A stretch of 64,000 nucleotides of DNA, taken from NCBI GenBank assembly GCA_023935145.1, contig CM043705.1, positions 58,346,584 through 58,410,583 of the forward strand. Direction: 5' to 3'. Origin of the DNA: Bretschneidera sinensis. Lineage: Eukaryota > Streptophyta > Magnoliopsida > Brassicales > Akaniaceae. Below, piece by piece: positions 1 through 13,018 of the stretch. Positions within the stretch are counted from its first letter, which is position 1. Every line of letters starts with the position of its first letter. The notes beneath the pieces are model-generated. The model was not told the DNA's origin, made no database searches, and worked only from the letters and a program-made list of their open reading frames with translations. The translations under genes were made by a program, and so were the position numbers.

Positions 1-780
1 AATATTGAGACGTTTCGAAATTCTAATAAAATAATAAAAATTAATTAATTAGAATAATATAAAATAGTAATTAAAGTTAAAATTAATTAATTTCAACAAA
101 CTTTAATACTTTATTAACTCTCTAGAGCATATAAATTATAATTATAATTTTAAAATATTAATATGTATTTATATATACATTACATATATTTTTTTTTATG
201 TTTATGTTACTGTAATTTGTAAGTGATTAATTAAATAGTTTATAGTTATTATTAAATCAAACAACATATGATAAATATTTTTGAAGCGTAATAATATCAT
301 TTATAAAAACAATTAATTAAAGTTTATATTTTCACTCGATTGAGCATAAATTACCCAAGAAGACCTACTTCTCGATCATTGGGATGAAAACGGTGAGCGT
401 ACGCCCATAAAACATGTTGCATTCCGTATCAGCAAGGAAAGTAATTCCTTATGCCGGTACTAACCTTGGCTTGAACCCATTGGGCCTCATTACCGAATGG
501 TGGTCAGTAGCTCTTAGTTTTCCCACGAGGAGAATTCGGAACATCTATCCACGTTCCGGGGTCCCAAAATCGTTGAAATGGAACACTCACTACCTTTTGA
601 CTTCCCCCTCTCCTCTTCTCTTCTCTCCCTCATTCAAAGTTAACGCCTCTCACCCCACACATAAAAAAGGCCCTCTGCTTACTCACGCCAGTACCTACAA
701 AACCCCTTGTAAAACACTAAACCGCCAAACAAAGATTAGGGTTCCATTTCACTCTTCACTTATAGCTCTAAATTCAACAA
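1..780 (+). promoter_or_regulatory. AMP deaminase promoter and 5' leader region
   Basis: This is the AT-rich 5' flank of the AMP deaminase gene. The first 330 bases are almost pure A/T, and the last 450 become mixed and then C/T-rich. A TGGGCC site-II-like box lies at 481-486 and a telo-box-like AACCCTAA (reverse strand; ATTAGGGTT at 735-743) lies just before the start codon. In plants this pair is typical of constitutively expressed, growth-linked genes; that link is family knowledge, not shown here. No clear TATA box was assigned. An open frame at 414-899 overlaps the leader but has no recognisable domain and runs out of frame into exon 1. Confidence 0.55.
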
Positions 781-3700
781 ATGGATCCTCCACCTCCAGC
801 ATCTTTCCTCCATCTAGCCATGGCAGCTCTGGTCGGGGCCTCTTTGATGGCAATCTCTGCCTTTTACGTCCACAAGCGCACCGTCGATCATGTCCTTGAT
901 CGCCTCATTGAGATCCGTCTCAAATCCTCAGCGAATCCCAGTAACCGCCTCGCTGCCACCACCGATCGTGAAGAAGAAGAAGAAGAGGACTATCAACAAC
1001 AAGCAGACGGAGCAGAGTGCGAGAATGAGGAGAGAGGGTTTGATTCCGATGGAGAGGTGAACGATAAACGGGAAATGCGGCTGTCGAGGTCGTTGGATGA
1101 GAACGACTGCGTCGCCCGGCGTTATCGACTTTCGAGTTCGATGCCTAATGTGGCTATAGGGAACGAGTGGTTCGAGGATGACGCCAAGTTTGATGAGGCG
1201 GTGAGGGTTAGGGCTCAGGGTTGCTCTGCATCGTCGCTCGATAAGCTTAATCGGATTCCCTCGGGACTTCCTCCTCTTCAACTGGCTCGAAGGAGCGGTA
1301 TGATGTTTCATTTTCTGTTATTTTCGTACATTTTTTCCTTGTTTTGTGTTGAGTGTTTTTTTTTTTTCTTTTTGGAAATGTGAATTAGTGTAGTTTTGCA
1401 GTGTACTTGAACAGTTTCATAGGCAAGATTATGGTCAAATGCTCTGCAGAAAGGGACTGATTAATTCCATTGGCATGTTTAAAGATTGCATTGCCATGAC
1501 ATTCAAATGCTTTTGCCCTATTGTGTGTGGAAGTGGAGACTAAAGAAGTTAGAATCTTATTTGTGATTGAATTTAGTAGACTTGGAAAACGGAAAAATTG
1601 GCAATGAGATATTTTGAAATTTGACTTTCCAAAAAAACTAACAAACTAGGAATAATTTTAAATTTGAAATGGGAAATAAGTATGAGCTTGAAGCAGTAGA
1701 AGAAGCACCATTTTGTGGAGGGATCAGTCTGTGGAAACATGATTACCTATTTTCCTTTGTGCAGGAGAGAATCAGCCTCTTCACCATGCTGGTTCGAATC
1801 CAAGGGTAGCATCCATTGGCAGGTTAATGACTCCGAGATCTTCAGCTATCAGTGCCTTCGAAAGTGCTGGGGACTCTGATGAGGAAACAGAGCTTACAAA
1901 TGAAGATGACATTTTTTTCAGCCATGTGATCATAGATTCTCCTGCTGACCTTATAAAAGTATGTGCGTGTTTGGCTCTAGGTTCTTATTTCATGCTCAGT
2001 GTGCTTGCAGTTCATGTTATTTGCATATTTTAGTTCTAGATATGAAGCACCCGATGTTACAAACTTATGGTGTAACTGCATGCAAGATTTGGATACAGAT
2101 GCTATACATCTTAGATGGTAATGCCAGTTTTAAGGCATAATAAATTTATATTAAAATAAACAAACTATCATCTGATCCCCTTTTCCTGGGACTTTCTTGG
2201 AAATGTTGCAACAAGTCTGTTAAACATTACTTTGATTTCCTTATTTACAGTTAATTCATATTACTTTGTTGCTAAATGTCAAAATTGTACTGGTGATTAG
2301 CCAAGTAACTGAACAACAGTTCATGTGCTAGTATGTTTATCATTTACTGGCTTTTACATGTATGTGTTTATTGGCTGATGGTTTCAAGTAAAATAGGTGA
2401 CATAAGCTATTTGTTTTCTGGTAACTAATATTCATGGTTCATACAATTCACCTTCCTTGGGATATAGGAGTATTAAATGATTTCTGTAGTTTAAGCTCGT
2501 ATATAAGATTTCAACAGTTTTTGTTGTTTAAATTTTTTCTTAGTTCTAGAATCACTAAAATGGGCAAGTTATAATCTCTGTTTTTGTCAATGAATTTGCA
2601 GGATGTTGATTCAAGAACTCAAAATTATTCAGCATTTAGAAGTAATGGTACAAATTGTGTTCAAGATCAAAATTGTAGACCTACCAGAATTGAAACAAAA
2701 TCCAATAGTGCTCCGCTTGGCAATGAAACTGTAGATACATCGTCAGTGCATGTAGTGGGGAATGATATGATTTTTGCCAACATTGTTTTACCCCAGAGAA
2801 GTTCACTGCATGGTAATGTCAACTTTTTAGTTCTGAGGTTCTATCATAATTCTTCAGTTGATTTTCTCAATATTATGGTTCATTGGTTGCCGTATTTATC
2901 GACTGATGTTGGTAGAGTATATATTATGAAACTAATTAGTTAATTGATACAGTAAATCCAACTAGATGTGTGCTACTTTTAATCATTCATTCGTGTAAAT
3001 GGCTGTAAATTTGATGCATGTGCTCCATTTTTTGGAACATTGCTTTTAGAGGTAGCAAATGTTGAAGAAGAAGAAGTTCGGAAGATGATTTGTGAGTGTT
3101 TGGATTTGCGAAAGAGTTATGTTTATAATGAAAAGGTTGCTCCATGGATAAAGGTAGCTGCAGCAGAGTCTAGCACATCAGCAATGAAAAGCAATCCGTT
3201 TCACTTTGAACCTTGTGAAGCAACTGCAGTGAGTCACTTTCTCCTTATAGATAATGTTCAGAGATCAAAAATGATTTATTTTCAATCTGAACCTCTTGGA
3301 TCAACTACATTGATTTTTTTTCCCCTGCTTATCAATAATGTAAAAAGTTGTAAGAATTATCTACCTGGTGCGTGTGAAATCTTTTTGAGTTCAGCCATTC
3401 ATTTATCTATTGTGCTGTTCTTTGTAATTGTTTCCTTTATTTGCAGCATCACTTTAGGATGGAAGACGGGGTTGTACATGTTTATGCAAGTGAGAGTGGT
3501 AAGTACTACCCTGTAATCATATTGCACATACAATAGTAACACGATTGTTTTATAATCTATCGCTAAAAAATGGGATAACAAGTTAACTGATTTGGCCTGT
3601 GAACAGACCAGGAAATGATATAAAAATTTATTTTTGTGATTATTGTTGAATGATTTTTTTATGGGCTATTTTTTTTTTTTTTATATTGGTGTTTGACAAG

Positions 3701-6700
3701 ATTCAATCTTTCTGTGACTCATCTCTCAGACACAGTTGATCTTTTTCCTGTTGCAAGTTCTACTACTTTTTTCACTGATATGCATCACCTCCTAAAAATT
3801 ATATCAATTGGAAATGTTCGTTCTGCATGCCACCACAAGCTAAGATTTCTTGAGGAGGTAGTGTTCTCTAAACTCTGTTTCAATATCATGTTTCTTTGAC
3901 TCATTCTGGCTTGTGTTCATAACTTATATCTAATCACTATACAGAAATTCCGCCTTTATCTGTTAGTAAATGCAGATAGGGAGTTTCTGGCTCAAAAGAG
4001 TGCCCCGCACCGTGATTTCTATAATATTCGCAAAGTTGATACACATGTGCATCACTCAGCTTGCATGAACCAGAAGCATCTCCTGCGCTTCATCAAGTCA
4101 AAGCTAAGAACAGAACCTGATGAGGTATATTCCAAGTTATCTTCGATTTTGTTTACGTAAGCCTGTTACCTTAATCTGAAGTTTCTGACCACGTAAGATG
4201 ATTCATAAGGAAAGCAATCCTCTTTGTTGATGCTTCTGCAGGTTGTTATATTCAGAGATGGAAAGTATATGACACTAAAGGAGGTTTTTGAGAGTTTGGA
4301 CTTGACTGGGTAGATATTATTATGGTTCTGTTGATATAGATCTGTCAGAATTTCAACTCTGTTATCCTATCTCATTTAGCCTGTTCTAACTGTTAAGAAT
4401 CACACCTCAGGTACGATCTGAATGTTGATTTGTTGGATGTTCATGCTGATAAGAGTACCTTTCATCGATTTGACAAATTCAATCTTAAATATAATCCTTG
4501 CGGGCAAAGCAGACTTAGAGAGATCTTCTTAAAGCAGGACAATCTTATTCAAGGTTTGATGCACATTGTTATTTAGAGCTAATTTATTACCTTTATTTTT
4601 GTCTCATTTAGATATGGTTAAACACAACTATTCTTTTATTTGTAATTAAATCACCTTTGTTTGAGCTATTCTTTTATTTTTGTTTGTACTATGATATTTG
4701 AAATAAAAAAGTAGTTTGTGCTGACTGTTCAAGTTATTATCACAGGACGTTTTTTGGCGGATGTAACAAAGCAAGTTTTATTAGACCTTGAAGCAAGCAA
4801 ATACCAGGTTTTTATCTATAACATTTTCTCTTTAGTTTCATTTTCCTTTTTCTAATGATCTTGTGTTTCTTTCAGTCTATTATTTGATCATTTTAATCAT
4901 GTATTCTTTATGGTGGTTTGTGTTATTTCTTTTACTGCAAAATCTTACAGTTGCAGCTATATCATTTAACTTTTAAATGGCAGTTTTTGGTCCTTAGAAA
5001 ATTCATGTATACTTTGTTTTGAGCAACAAGGTTAGTGCTTCTTCTGGCAAAGCCATCTTCAGTAGCGAAGGAGCATAAGCTAAGCAATCAAACTCCCATT
5101 ATAAATATAAGAAGGATATCCTTTCTTTTAAAAATATTTTAATATCTTGTCTTCAAGGTTTTAGATATCCTTGCTCTTTCCTTTAATAGCTCATTGTTTC
5201 CAAGCCAATGTCTTCACCAGCAAGACTATTGATATTTTGTTTCCGAACTTAAGACTTTGTTCAAATGTTTACATGTTCGAATTTTATGTTGCTATTGGAT
5301 GTCATGAAGTACTCTTGGTATTTGAGTCTAATCATCAGCATTTATGTACTTATGATAGACTGAAGAACTGTGAATCATTTGGCAATGTTTGAAACCAAGA
5401 GTTATTGGATGTTGGTAACAAGTTACTGTCAGCGTAAACTACTATCAAAGTGGTCTCAGTCCCTCTGAAAAATTACATGGTTATCCTTGATTAAAGGCAT
5501 AAATATTCTCTTTTTCTTCTATCCTCAGTGAACTGCTGGCTAAAGTTTAGTTCCTGATGGAAATTTTTAGCATGCCATATAAGTAAAAATCTCAATTTTT
5601 GAAGAATATATTAAATAACCTGTGTAAAAATAATTTTGTGCTTGCTTGTGCTCGTATTTCACTGTTTTTGAGTAAGATATTTTGATTGATGAACATAATG
5701 TTCTAGGAAGTATTATTTATATTTTTGGTAATGTGATGGTCGTAGTTGTTTCCATAGAGAAGGAAATGGTTTTTGACTCACTTTTCTTGACCACTATATG
5801 CACAAAAATTCGCAACTTATTTGTTTGATAAATAAAAAGTGTATTAATGATGCACCAAAAGGGTGCAACCCATTTACCAAAATTCATAACTTATTACTTG
5901 TCTCTTAATATTAGTCAATAGTTTATGTCTTCAATCTCAGCCATCTTGAACTTTAAAATCACTAGTGAAAGCTGAATGCTTATTTTGATTTGAATAGACC
6001 CTTGTTTTGGTTTATGAGAACCGACTCTTCTGGATAATCAGTAGATGTTCAGGTCACTGATCTTAGTATTTTCAGATGGCGGAGTACAGGATCTCCATAT
6101 ATGGCAGGAAACAAAGTGAATGGGACCAGCTGGCAAGTTGGCTCATTAACAATGAAATTTACAGTGAAAATGCTGTTTGGCTGATCCAGGTATTTGTACT
6201 ACCAATGGTTTTTCTTCTATATCTGCTTTCTTTCATGTGTTAACTGTCTTCCTAACTGATAAGAATGGCATACTCATGATGCAATATGATTTAGTTCAAC
6301 ATTTTACTTTTGCTGTGCACATTTATTTGAAGGTTCTGGGGCTTCTCCTATCTGTGTGTACCTGTGTGCATGAGTTGTACCCCCTTCAGAACTTTTTAAT
6401 AAGTTTGTAATCATGCTCTTATAAAAAGAGTTTGTAATCATGCTGTCATTTTGATGTTATTATGATGTGGATCTACAGTTTCATGGAACTTTGCTGTAGC
6501 TAAGACCGATGGGCTTCCTTTTGAGTTGGTAATAATGTGATGCAAGACCTTGTAAATCCGTCTCGTGTGAACTTACAGAATCCAAATCCACCGGAACCTT
6601 ATAATTCAATCTCTTTAAATCATCCTGAAAACTTTCAATTCCTTGGATTGCTGTTCAACCTCTTGAATATGTTCTGAACAAAAGCTTCTTCCTTGGGCTA

Positions 6701-9700
6701 AATTATCAATCTGATATTTTGAGACCAGTCTAAGAAGTGTTTTCTGAACTGCATCCAAGAAATGCTCGTCCCTCCCTGTTACTCCATAAACCCATATAAT
6801 TTGGACATTGATAGAGATCTTGATTGTCCAATTATGAGAACGATACACCTCTGATGCAGCAAAATAAAAAAATAAAATAAAAAATTCAAGTACTTGGTCT
6901 GACCCGAGCTCTGAAGTTCTTCCTTGGCTATAGAATTTTTTTCAGTTGAATCGCAATTGCTGTCCAAGAAAACATTGCTTAGATTTTTCACAAAACACCA
7001 TGGTGTTAACATCTCTCTCTTTGTGCGTGTGTATGTGATTATTATCTCATAGATAAGCTTCGTAAGAGAGTAGAAAGCAGCCAGCTATTTGGAACAATGA
7101 AATTGAGCCTGTAATTTATGAATTAGGTGGTTTGTAAGTATTACTCCTTCCACATCGTTTGTCACCCTTCGACTGTCACAAACTTTAAGAAATATTTTTA
7201 CTTTCCCATAATACCCCTATTCTTGTGGTGGAGGATAGAGAAGGGTGGGCCTTGCCAACCAACCATTGAAGATGTTAAGAGTCTTCTTTAAAAGTGCACG
7301 ATATTATATTTCACTTTTAAAAAGTGGACAAACAATAGCTGAGGAGGCCTTGACATGGTTAAGGCTAAGGTCCTCGGTGCTAAAGGTTCGAGGTTCGAGT
7401 GGTGTGCGCGTGTGGGTTTTACCAATCAAAAAGAAAAGTGGACAAACAATTCAGGACATCCATTTAGGAAAGAATGACAAACAATATGGGATGGAGGGAG
7501 TTTATCAGTTCATTGTTATGTTGTAGAGACTCTCATGTGCCTTGCCTTTAGGAATTTAATTGAGAACCCTTTTTTGGGCCATGTGAGCTTGGGGTTGAGG
7601 TGTAGGATGTATCAGTCTCCTTATGCACCCTATTATGCATTCATTTCTGAATGACTAATTAAGACTCAACGACAGTAGATTCCACCGATGTGGCAACAAG
7701 AGCATGTGGAAAGGGTGGATTAGGACTCTTTACTTCTATTCCAAATGTTAATCTTTAAGCCACTTTAGAAAGGTATAACAAATTGTATTTATATTACGAG
7801 AAAAGAATTTGATCCTTTCTGGTGAATATTATAATTTGAAATAAACAAGTAACAAGAATTTATTTTATGTCAAATTCCTAACCAGAAACTTTTAATGTTT
7901 CCTATTAGTAAAATTATTTACTTCACACTTTTATTTTGACTTCAATGTGCAGTTACCACGACTGTACAACGTGTATAAGAAAATGGGAATCGTTAAATCT
8001 TTCCAGAACATTCTGGACAATGTGTTCATTCCACTATTTGAAGTCACAGTTGATCCTAACTCTCATCCTCAGCTACATCTATTCCTTATGCAGGTGAGTT
8101 TATTTGTCAATATGAATATATCGAACTGAGCCTTGATGGTTCTTCCGCATTTAATTAGATGGAAGGCATGAAACTATATTATTGTTGAGTTTATTTGTAT
8201 TAATATTTTCGCTCTACTTTTTCTAGTTCTGCCCACTTTGTTTTTCCTGTTTTGCTCTTTTGGTTGATCTCTGATTTGCTTTTAATTTTTGTGATTGCGG
8301 ACTGTAGCTTCTCTCTCTCCTCTGTGTTAGTGACCAGTTTAATGTAGATAGGGTACTGCCCTACTGAGCGTACATTGGAAGTGTATAGCAGAAAACCAAA
8401 CAGAAAAATGAACAGTACAACATAGAGTTATCTTTTGCTAGAAAGTGTGCCAGTGCTAATTTGGTATTAAATACAGGTTGTGGGTTTTGACCTTGTGGAT
8501 GATGAAAGTAAACCAGAAAGACGTCCAAAGAAGCATATGGACCCACCAGCTGAATGGACCAATGAGCACAATCCTGCATATTCTTATTATGCGTATTACT
8601 GCTATGCAAACTTGTATACTCTCAACAAGGTCTGTATTATATGTCTGTCTTACATAAGCTATGTTGCATATGATTGTGGATCAGTTCAAAAGAACAGCCA
8701 GCTGGTTATAATCAAATCGATTCCATGCTTTTCATTTCTTTTCAGCTTCGTGAATCAAAAGGAATGCCAACAATAAAATTTCGGCCTCACTGTGGGGAGG
8801 TTATTTCTACTTCTTAGTCTCTGTTTGATTTTATGTGTGGTTACTAAAATGCTTATGATGTTTACAATTTGTACAGGCTGGTGATATTGACCATTTGGCT
8901 GCTGGTTTCCTTCTATGCAATAACATTTCTCATGGGATTAATTTGCGGAAGTCCCCAGTTTTGCAGTACTTATATTACCTTGCGCAGGTTGTTTCACATG
9001 ACTTGGAACTTCCACATTCTTCTTGAGGAAATAGTGTGTATTGCATGGTTTATAATTTCTACGTTAAAAATTGGCATGTGTAGGAATTGCTCGACTTAGT
9101 TGCTTTGTTTCCACTACTAGGATATGTTTGTAAATCACGCCATCCTTCTCTTGGGGGACTGTCCTAATATTCTTAGGATCATATAGCGTCTAGGGCATTT
9201 CAAAGCAGTGAGAACTGTAAAATAGAAACCATTTCTATCTTAATTCGATGTTTCTGTCTTTCCAAAACTCCAAATTCTGCACTTGTTTTGTTGTAATGAA
9301 TAGTATGTTTTTTGTTATCAGGTTGGATTGTCAATGTCGCCTCTGAGCAACAATTCCCTTTTCCTAGACTATCATCGCAACCCATTTCCCATGTTCTTCC
9401 AGCGTGGCCTAAATGTTTCGCTATCATCTGATGATCCTTTGCAAATTCATTTAACAAAAGAAGCACTCGTGGAAGAATATAGCGTCGCAGCAAAGGTTTG
9501 TGGATCTTTATTTCTTGTCATTACTATTGGTGAAGTGTCTTATTGAAGTAGCTTTTTTTGCAGGTATGGAAGCTCAGTGCTTGTGACCTGTGTGAGATAG
9601 CCAGAAATTCTGTATATCAATCTGGATTTTCACACGAGGCAAAGGTGAGGACCTTAACAAGCATAAATTTCATGAGTTTATTTCAAACAAACGTTTTTAA

Positions 9701-10676
9701 TTGTTTCTTTACTTTTCCTACTATGGAAATTAAGAGATGAAAAGAAATTTTGTGTTATTGATTGATGATATGAATATATTTCAATAGCCTTATATATCAA
9801 CTTATGAATATCAAACCTAATAGGACTAGGAGATATCAACTAGATAAGACAGACATAAACTACGTAAGACTAAAATCTTATTAGGACGCATAATAGGAAA
9901 CCTAATTAGGACTCTCAACATAAACTTAATTAGGACTCTCAATACTCCCAAGTTGGAGGATACACATACACCAACTTGGACTCTCAACACTCTCTCTCAA
10001 GTTGGAGCATACACATGCACCAATTTATTACAAAGAAACCTATATGAACAACAATCGTCAGCCAATTCCAAACAAATAAATCTAAACCCATAAATTACAA
10101 TAACCAATGAGAACAAGCTGGGGCTCCACACTCACTTTAAACAATTAGCTTGGATCAACAAGACTTCTTTTTTTCGTCTTTTTTTTACTAACTTTATTTG
10201 ACTTGAATGAGCTGCAATAACTGAGTCAAGAAGATACAACATCAATACAAGTTGGATCAGGTTAACAACATAAACATGTATGAGTCAACAACATCAACAT
10301 TGGGGTGAAAAACTTTTTTTCTTCTTCTTGAACTCTTCTTATTTTTCTTATTCTTGAACTCGTCTTATTTTTCAACTTCTTGAACTCTTCTTTTCAACTT
10401 CTTACTAACTTTTCTTCTTCTTTTCAACTTCTTATTGAACTACTTTTTAAACTCAATGGATTTTTTTTTTTAATAAAAAAAATCTCTTTTTTATTGCTTT
10501 TTTTCACTCACTTTTTTTTTTCATACAAATATATTTATCAAAATTTCTCTCTACCTGGGAACAGTACTCGAAAACAGTGCCCATAAACAGATCAATAGTT
10601 TTTTTTAAACTTATAGTATCAGGGTTGCGTCAGAAAAATTTCATGAAAAAAACAAAACACAAACTAAAAAATTCTA

Positions 10677-10718
<42 letters not shown>

Positions 10719-11365
10719 GGTGTTCATCTTAGTTTACCTCCAGGATCTCAAACCTTGAGCTCTGATACCATGTTGAAATTAAGAATTAAAAAAAAAAATT
10801 GTATTATTGATTGATGATATGAATACAATTCAATAGTATAGACTTACGAATATCAAAGCTGATAGGACTAGAAAACATCAACTTAGATAAGACAGACATA
10901 AACTAAGACTAAAAAACTTACTAGGACACAATAGGAAATCTAATCAGGACTCACAACATAAACCTAATTAGGACGCTCAACACTCCCCCTTAAGTTTGAG
11001 CATACACATGCACCAATTTGGCCTCTCAGCACCTACATTTGTAAGGCTCAAAATGTAGCCGTAGGCAAAGTTTATTTAATGTTTTTTCATATTTTAACAT
11101 CTTCCTTGCAGTTGCATTGGCTTGGTGGCAAATATTTCTTTAGAGGTCCAGAAGGAAATGATATCCATAAGACAAATGTACCCAGTATGAGGATTGCTTT
11201 CAGACATGAAGTAAGTTATCATGTTTTGTGGTAAATTTGTTACTGTACAAAGCATGCATAAATGTCTTCTGCAGCTAAGAATCTAGAGATTTGCAGACCT
11301 GGAAGGAAGAGATGCAATACGTATACTCAGGAAGAGCCAGTTTTCCCGAAGAAGTAGAACCCTGA
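781..11365 (+). CDS. AMPD: AMP deaminase (FAC1/AMPD type), 19 exons
   Basis: AMP deaminase converts AMP to IMP and ammonia in purine nucleotide balance. Exons read by eye: 781-1297, 1765-1958, 2602-2812, 3050-3228, 3447-3498, 3730-3857, 3945-4124, 4242-4309, 4411-4553, 4746-4807, 6076-6189, 7953-8093, 8477-8629, 8746-8799, 8877-8987, 9322-9495, 9564-9644, 11112-11210, 11297-11365. Joined they give 909 codons in one frame with GT-AG introns. An N-terminal hydrophobic segment (about residues 10-28) resembles the membrane anchor of plant AMPD, followed by an acidic low-complexity part. Catalytic motifs: THVHH near residue 461, PHCGE near 729, DIDH near 738 and SLSSDDP near 803-808 (Asp pair 806/807). 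The C-terminus ends [11 protein letters not shown]. The start is the only ATG giving the anchor. Introns 10, 11 and 17 exceed 1.2 kb; 11 and 17 carry transposons but all splice sites look intact, so the gene is probably functional. Confidence 0.95.
6600..7012 (-). other. Antisense open frames in AMPD intron 11, unidentified
   Basis: Two overlapping reading frames of about 77 codons each (6615-6848 and 6779-7012) lie antisense inside intron 11. Their residues are varied rather than low-complexity, for example a stretch around [18 protein letters not shown]. They could be a captured or retro-inserted gene fragment with a small indel or intron near 6850-6890. I do not recognise the family. It may equally be chance. 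Confidence 0.2.
7144..7500. mobile_element. Stowaway-like MITE in AMPD intron 11 (interrupted by a SINE)
   Basis: The left end reads CTCCTTCCACATCGTTTGTC and the right end GACAAACAATATGGGATGGAGGGAG, which are near-perfect inverted repeats and match the CTCCCTCC-type ends of Stowaway (Tc1/mariner) MITEs. A TA dinucleotide precedes the left end at 7142-7143; the right TA is degraded to TTTA. There is no coding capacity. Without the nested SINE and its extra 17-bp duplication the element is about 240 bp, the usual Stowaway size. Confidence 0.75.
7337..7433 (+). mobile_element. tRNA-derived SINE nested in the MITE
   Basis: A 97-bp insert is bounded by a perfect 17-bp direct repeat, AAAAGTGGACAAACAAT, at 7320-7336 and 7434-7450. 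It contains a B-box-like GGTTCGAGTGG preceded by a second GGTTCGAGG, and upstream TGGTTAAGGC in the A-box position. It ends in an A-rich tail (ATCAAAAAG). A long target duplication, pol III boxes and an A-rich end together indicate a short plant SINE. It is not a functional tRNA gene because no cloverleaf can be drawn. Confidence 0.75.
9722..9989 (-). repeat. TRIM element LTR (3' copy in element orientation)
   Basis: This is the left LTR of the intron-17 element. On the - strand it begins TGTTGAGAGTCC, directly after the GAGAGAGAG polypurine tract. It shares the ATTGATTGATGATATGAAT and CCTAATTAGGACTCTCAA blocks with the right LTR. Confidence 0.8.
10680..10714. repeat. (AT)n microsatellite
   Basis: About 17 uninterrupted AT units lie inside the TRIM interior. 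A simple repeat with no coding role. Confidence 0.95.
10771..11031 (-). repeat. TRIM element LTR (5' copy in element orientation)
   Basis: This is the right LTR of the intron-17 element. On the - strand it begins TGCTGAGAGGCC, and on the + strand it begins TGTTGAAATT directly after the PBS. It is clearly homologous to the left LTR with scattered substitutions, so the insertion is not very recent. Confidence 0.8.
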
Positions 11366-13018
11366 ATGGAAATTGAAGCTGGAGGATGACGTGAGTTTCA
11401 AACCGAGTTGTTACAAGCTGAAAATGCTGAAATCCTCACACCATGTGCGCATAACTAATGACTCTAAATCCAAATTCCAATTTTGAAGAATCATCTTTAA
11501 TTGATAGGGTTCTAAACTTCTAATAGCTTTTGCTAGAGGAAAATTTTGAGACATGCATTGGTTCATGATCATGCGTTGTCGATTTTGATTGACGAGAACT
11601 ATTGTGGAGCCTAGATTTTCTTAGTTGGCTGGAATTTGTGGTTTTATATTTCAAAGTAATTTTGCAAAGGAAAAAGGTGTGGTAACTGATTCCTTTATGG
11701 ACCTCAACTTGTGATTAAATCTTGGTATTCTAAATAGAAATAAATTGACTATGGTATTGGTGTTTTTGCAGACTTGCTACAACTAGTTTTCATTGACTTG
11801 GGTTAGATGGTGTTTGCATCCTACTAAAGTTACCCGGATTTCGGTAAAAAGGCACTGTAGATTGATGGTGGCCGTACTTACTAAATGCATTGTCTAATGT
11901 TTCTTATTAATTTATTAGCATGTTGTTTAACGATGGCTTGGGCGAGAGATATTGAAGGTAAATGCCTTCGCCATACTATGATTTCGAAATAGAGCCGGTC
12001 ATCGGCCTGTCGGCCAACTTGGTTAATAGGTTTTCCGGGCTTGGACAAGGGAAAATGGTTCAATGAATTGAGCTTGGACAAAAATTTAAGTTCAATTTAA
12101 AAATGGGTTGGTTTGAGAAATTAAAAAAAAAAAAAAAACAAGACAATTTGGTTTGGTCCGTTTAAATATAATATATTTGATTATTTATATATTTTAAATA
12201 ATATATATTTCATTTATAGTTAAATGAAGTTTATATGCATTCAAATATTATTTTTTATGATTTTAAATAAATAACATTAAAAAATTAGAGTTAAATTGCT
12301 TCAAAAATCAACGATGACATAATTAAGACAGGGAGTAATATAAAACCCGGTTTGAACTCGGCCTTGAGTTTGGTTTTGGTCAGCGCTATTTGATTTTTGA
12401 AACAACGGGCAGTGAATCATTTGTGCCTCGATTACTATAGCAACGGATGATTTTGTTTCTCTCCTTACTCTACTGGAAACTAACTATTGTTGATAGCCAA
12501 GCTTTGCTTGGCCTACTCACTCTTGATGAGGTAAGTGTTGTGTTCGTACATATATTTTTCCAGTGGAATTCAGTAACACTCACTTGCGCTTATTCCTAAA
12601 GTTATGGCCTTGGAAACTCTTTCTCAAATTTGGCCTAGTAGCCTGTGTTGCGTTGCATATAAGGTTGTTACCAAGTGCCTTGTAAATTGTTATTGTTATA
12701 GGTCCATGCTTCGTGATCTTATCAAACCAACCTAGTACAGTTTTATCATGTGATTAAAAATTTTGTATATTGCAAGTTTTACTTCACAGTTTTTTACAAT
12801 AGAAGACTCGTACTTTGAAGTTCTTTGAGTTTTTGATATTGATCTAAGTGTCCAAATCAGCCTATCTAAGGTGGCAAGTTTTGCAGATTGGGAGCAAGTT
12901 CAACATGAATCTGCTAAATTTGTAACTAAACTCGCGGATCTTTGTACCAAAATCTGTATAATTCATGTGTCATTTTATGAATGCTAAGATGTCCAAAGTT
13001 TACTGTGCAAGGATTGGA
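11366..13018. other. AMPD 3' flank and intergenic DNA
   Basis: The first few hundred bases presumably hold the AMPD 3' UTR, but no polyadenylation site was assigned. The rest is AT-rich with no recognisable gene. A short frame at 11881-12081 on the - strand has no family features. A poly-A run at 12123-12138 and scattered TTGGTTTGG motifs near 12147-12380 suggest old transposon debris, but no ends were found. Confidence 0.5.

Larger units (their letters stand above)
9722..11031 (-). mobile_element. TRIM-like LTR element in AMPD intron 17
   Basis: Two direct LTRs (9722-9989 and 10771-11031) enclose a 781-bp non-coding interior. Perfect 5-bp target duplications CCTAC flank the element at 9717-9721 and 11032-11036. 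A primer binding site, TGGTATCAGAGC on the - strand (10759-10770), abuts the right LTR and matches the initiator-Met tRNA PBS of copia elements. A pyrimidine run after the left LTR (9990-9998) is the complement of a polypurine tract. So the element points opposite to the gene. No gag or pol remains; the size fits TRIM elements. Removing it and one target copy leaves an intron of about 152 bp. Confidence 0.85.

Noticed and set aside
414..899. Reading frame overlapping the AMPD leader
   Set aside because: No domain, Ser/Pro-rich composition, and it overlaps exon 1 in another frame.
928..1311. Antisense frame over AMPD exon 1
   Set aside because: It mirrors a well-supported coding exon and has no features of its own.
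7370..7420. Possible tRNA gene (GGTTCGA box)
   Set aside because: No acceptor or anticodon stems; long flanking target duplication shows a SINE.
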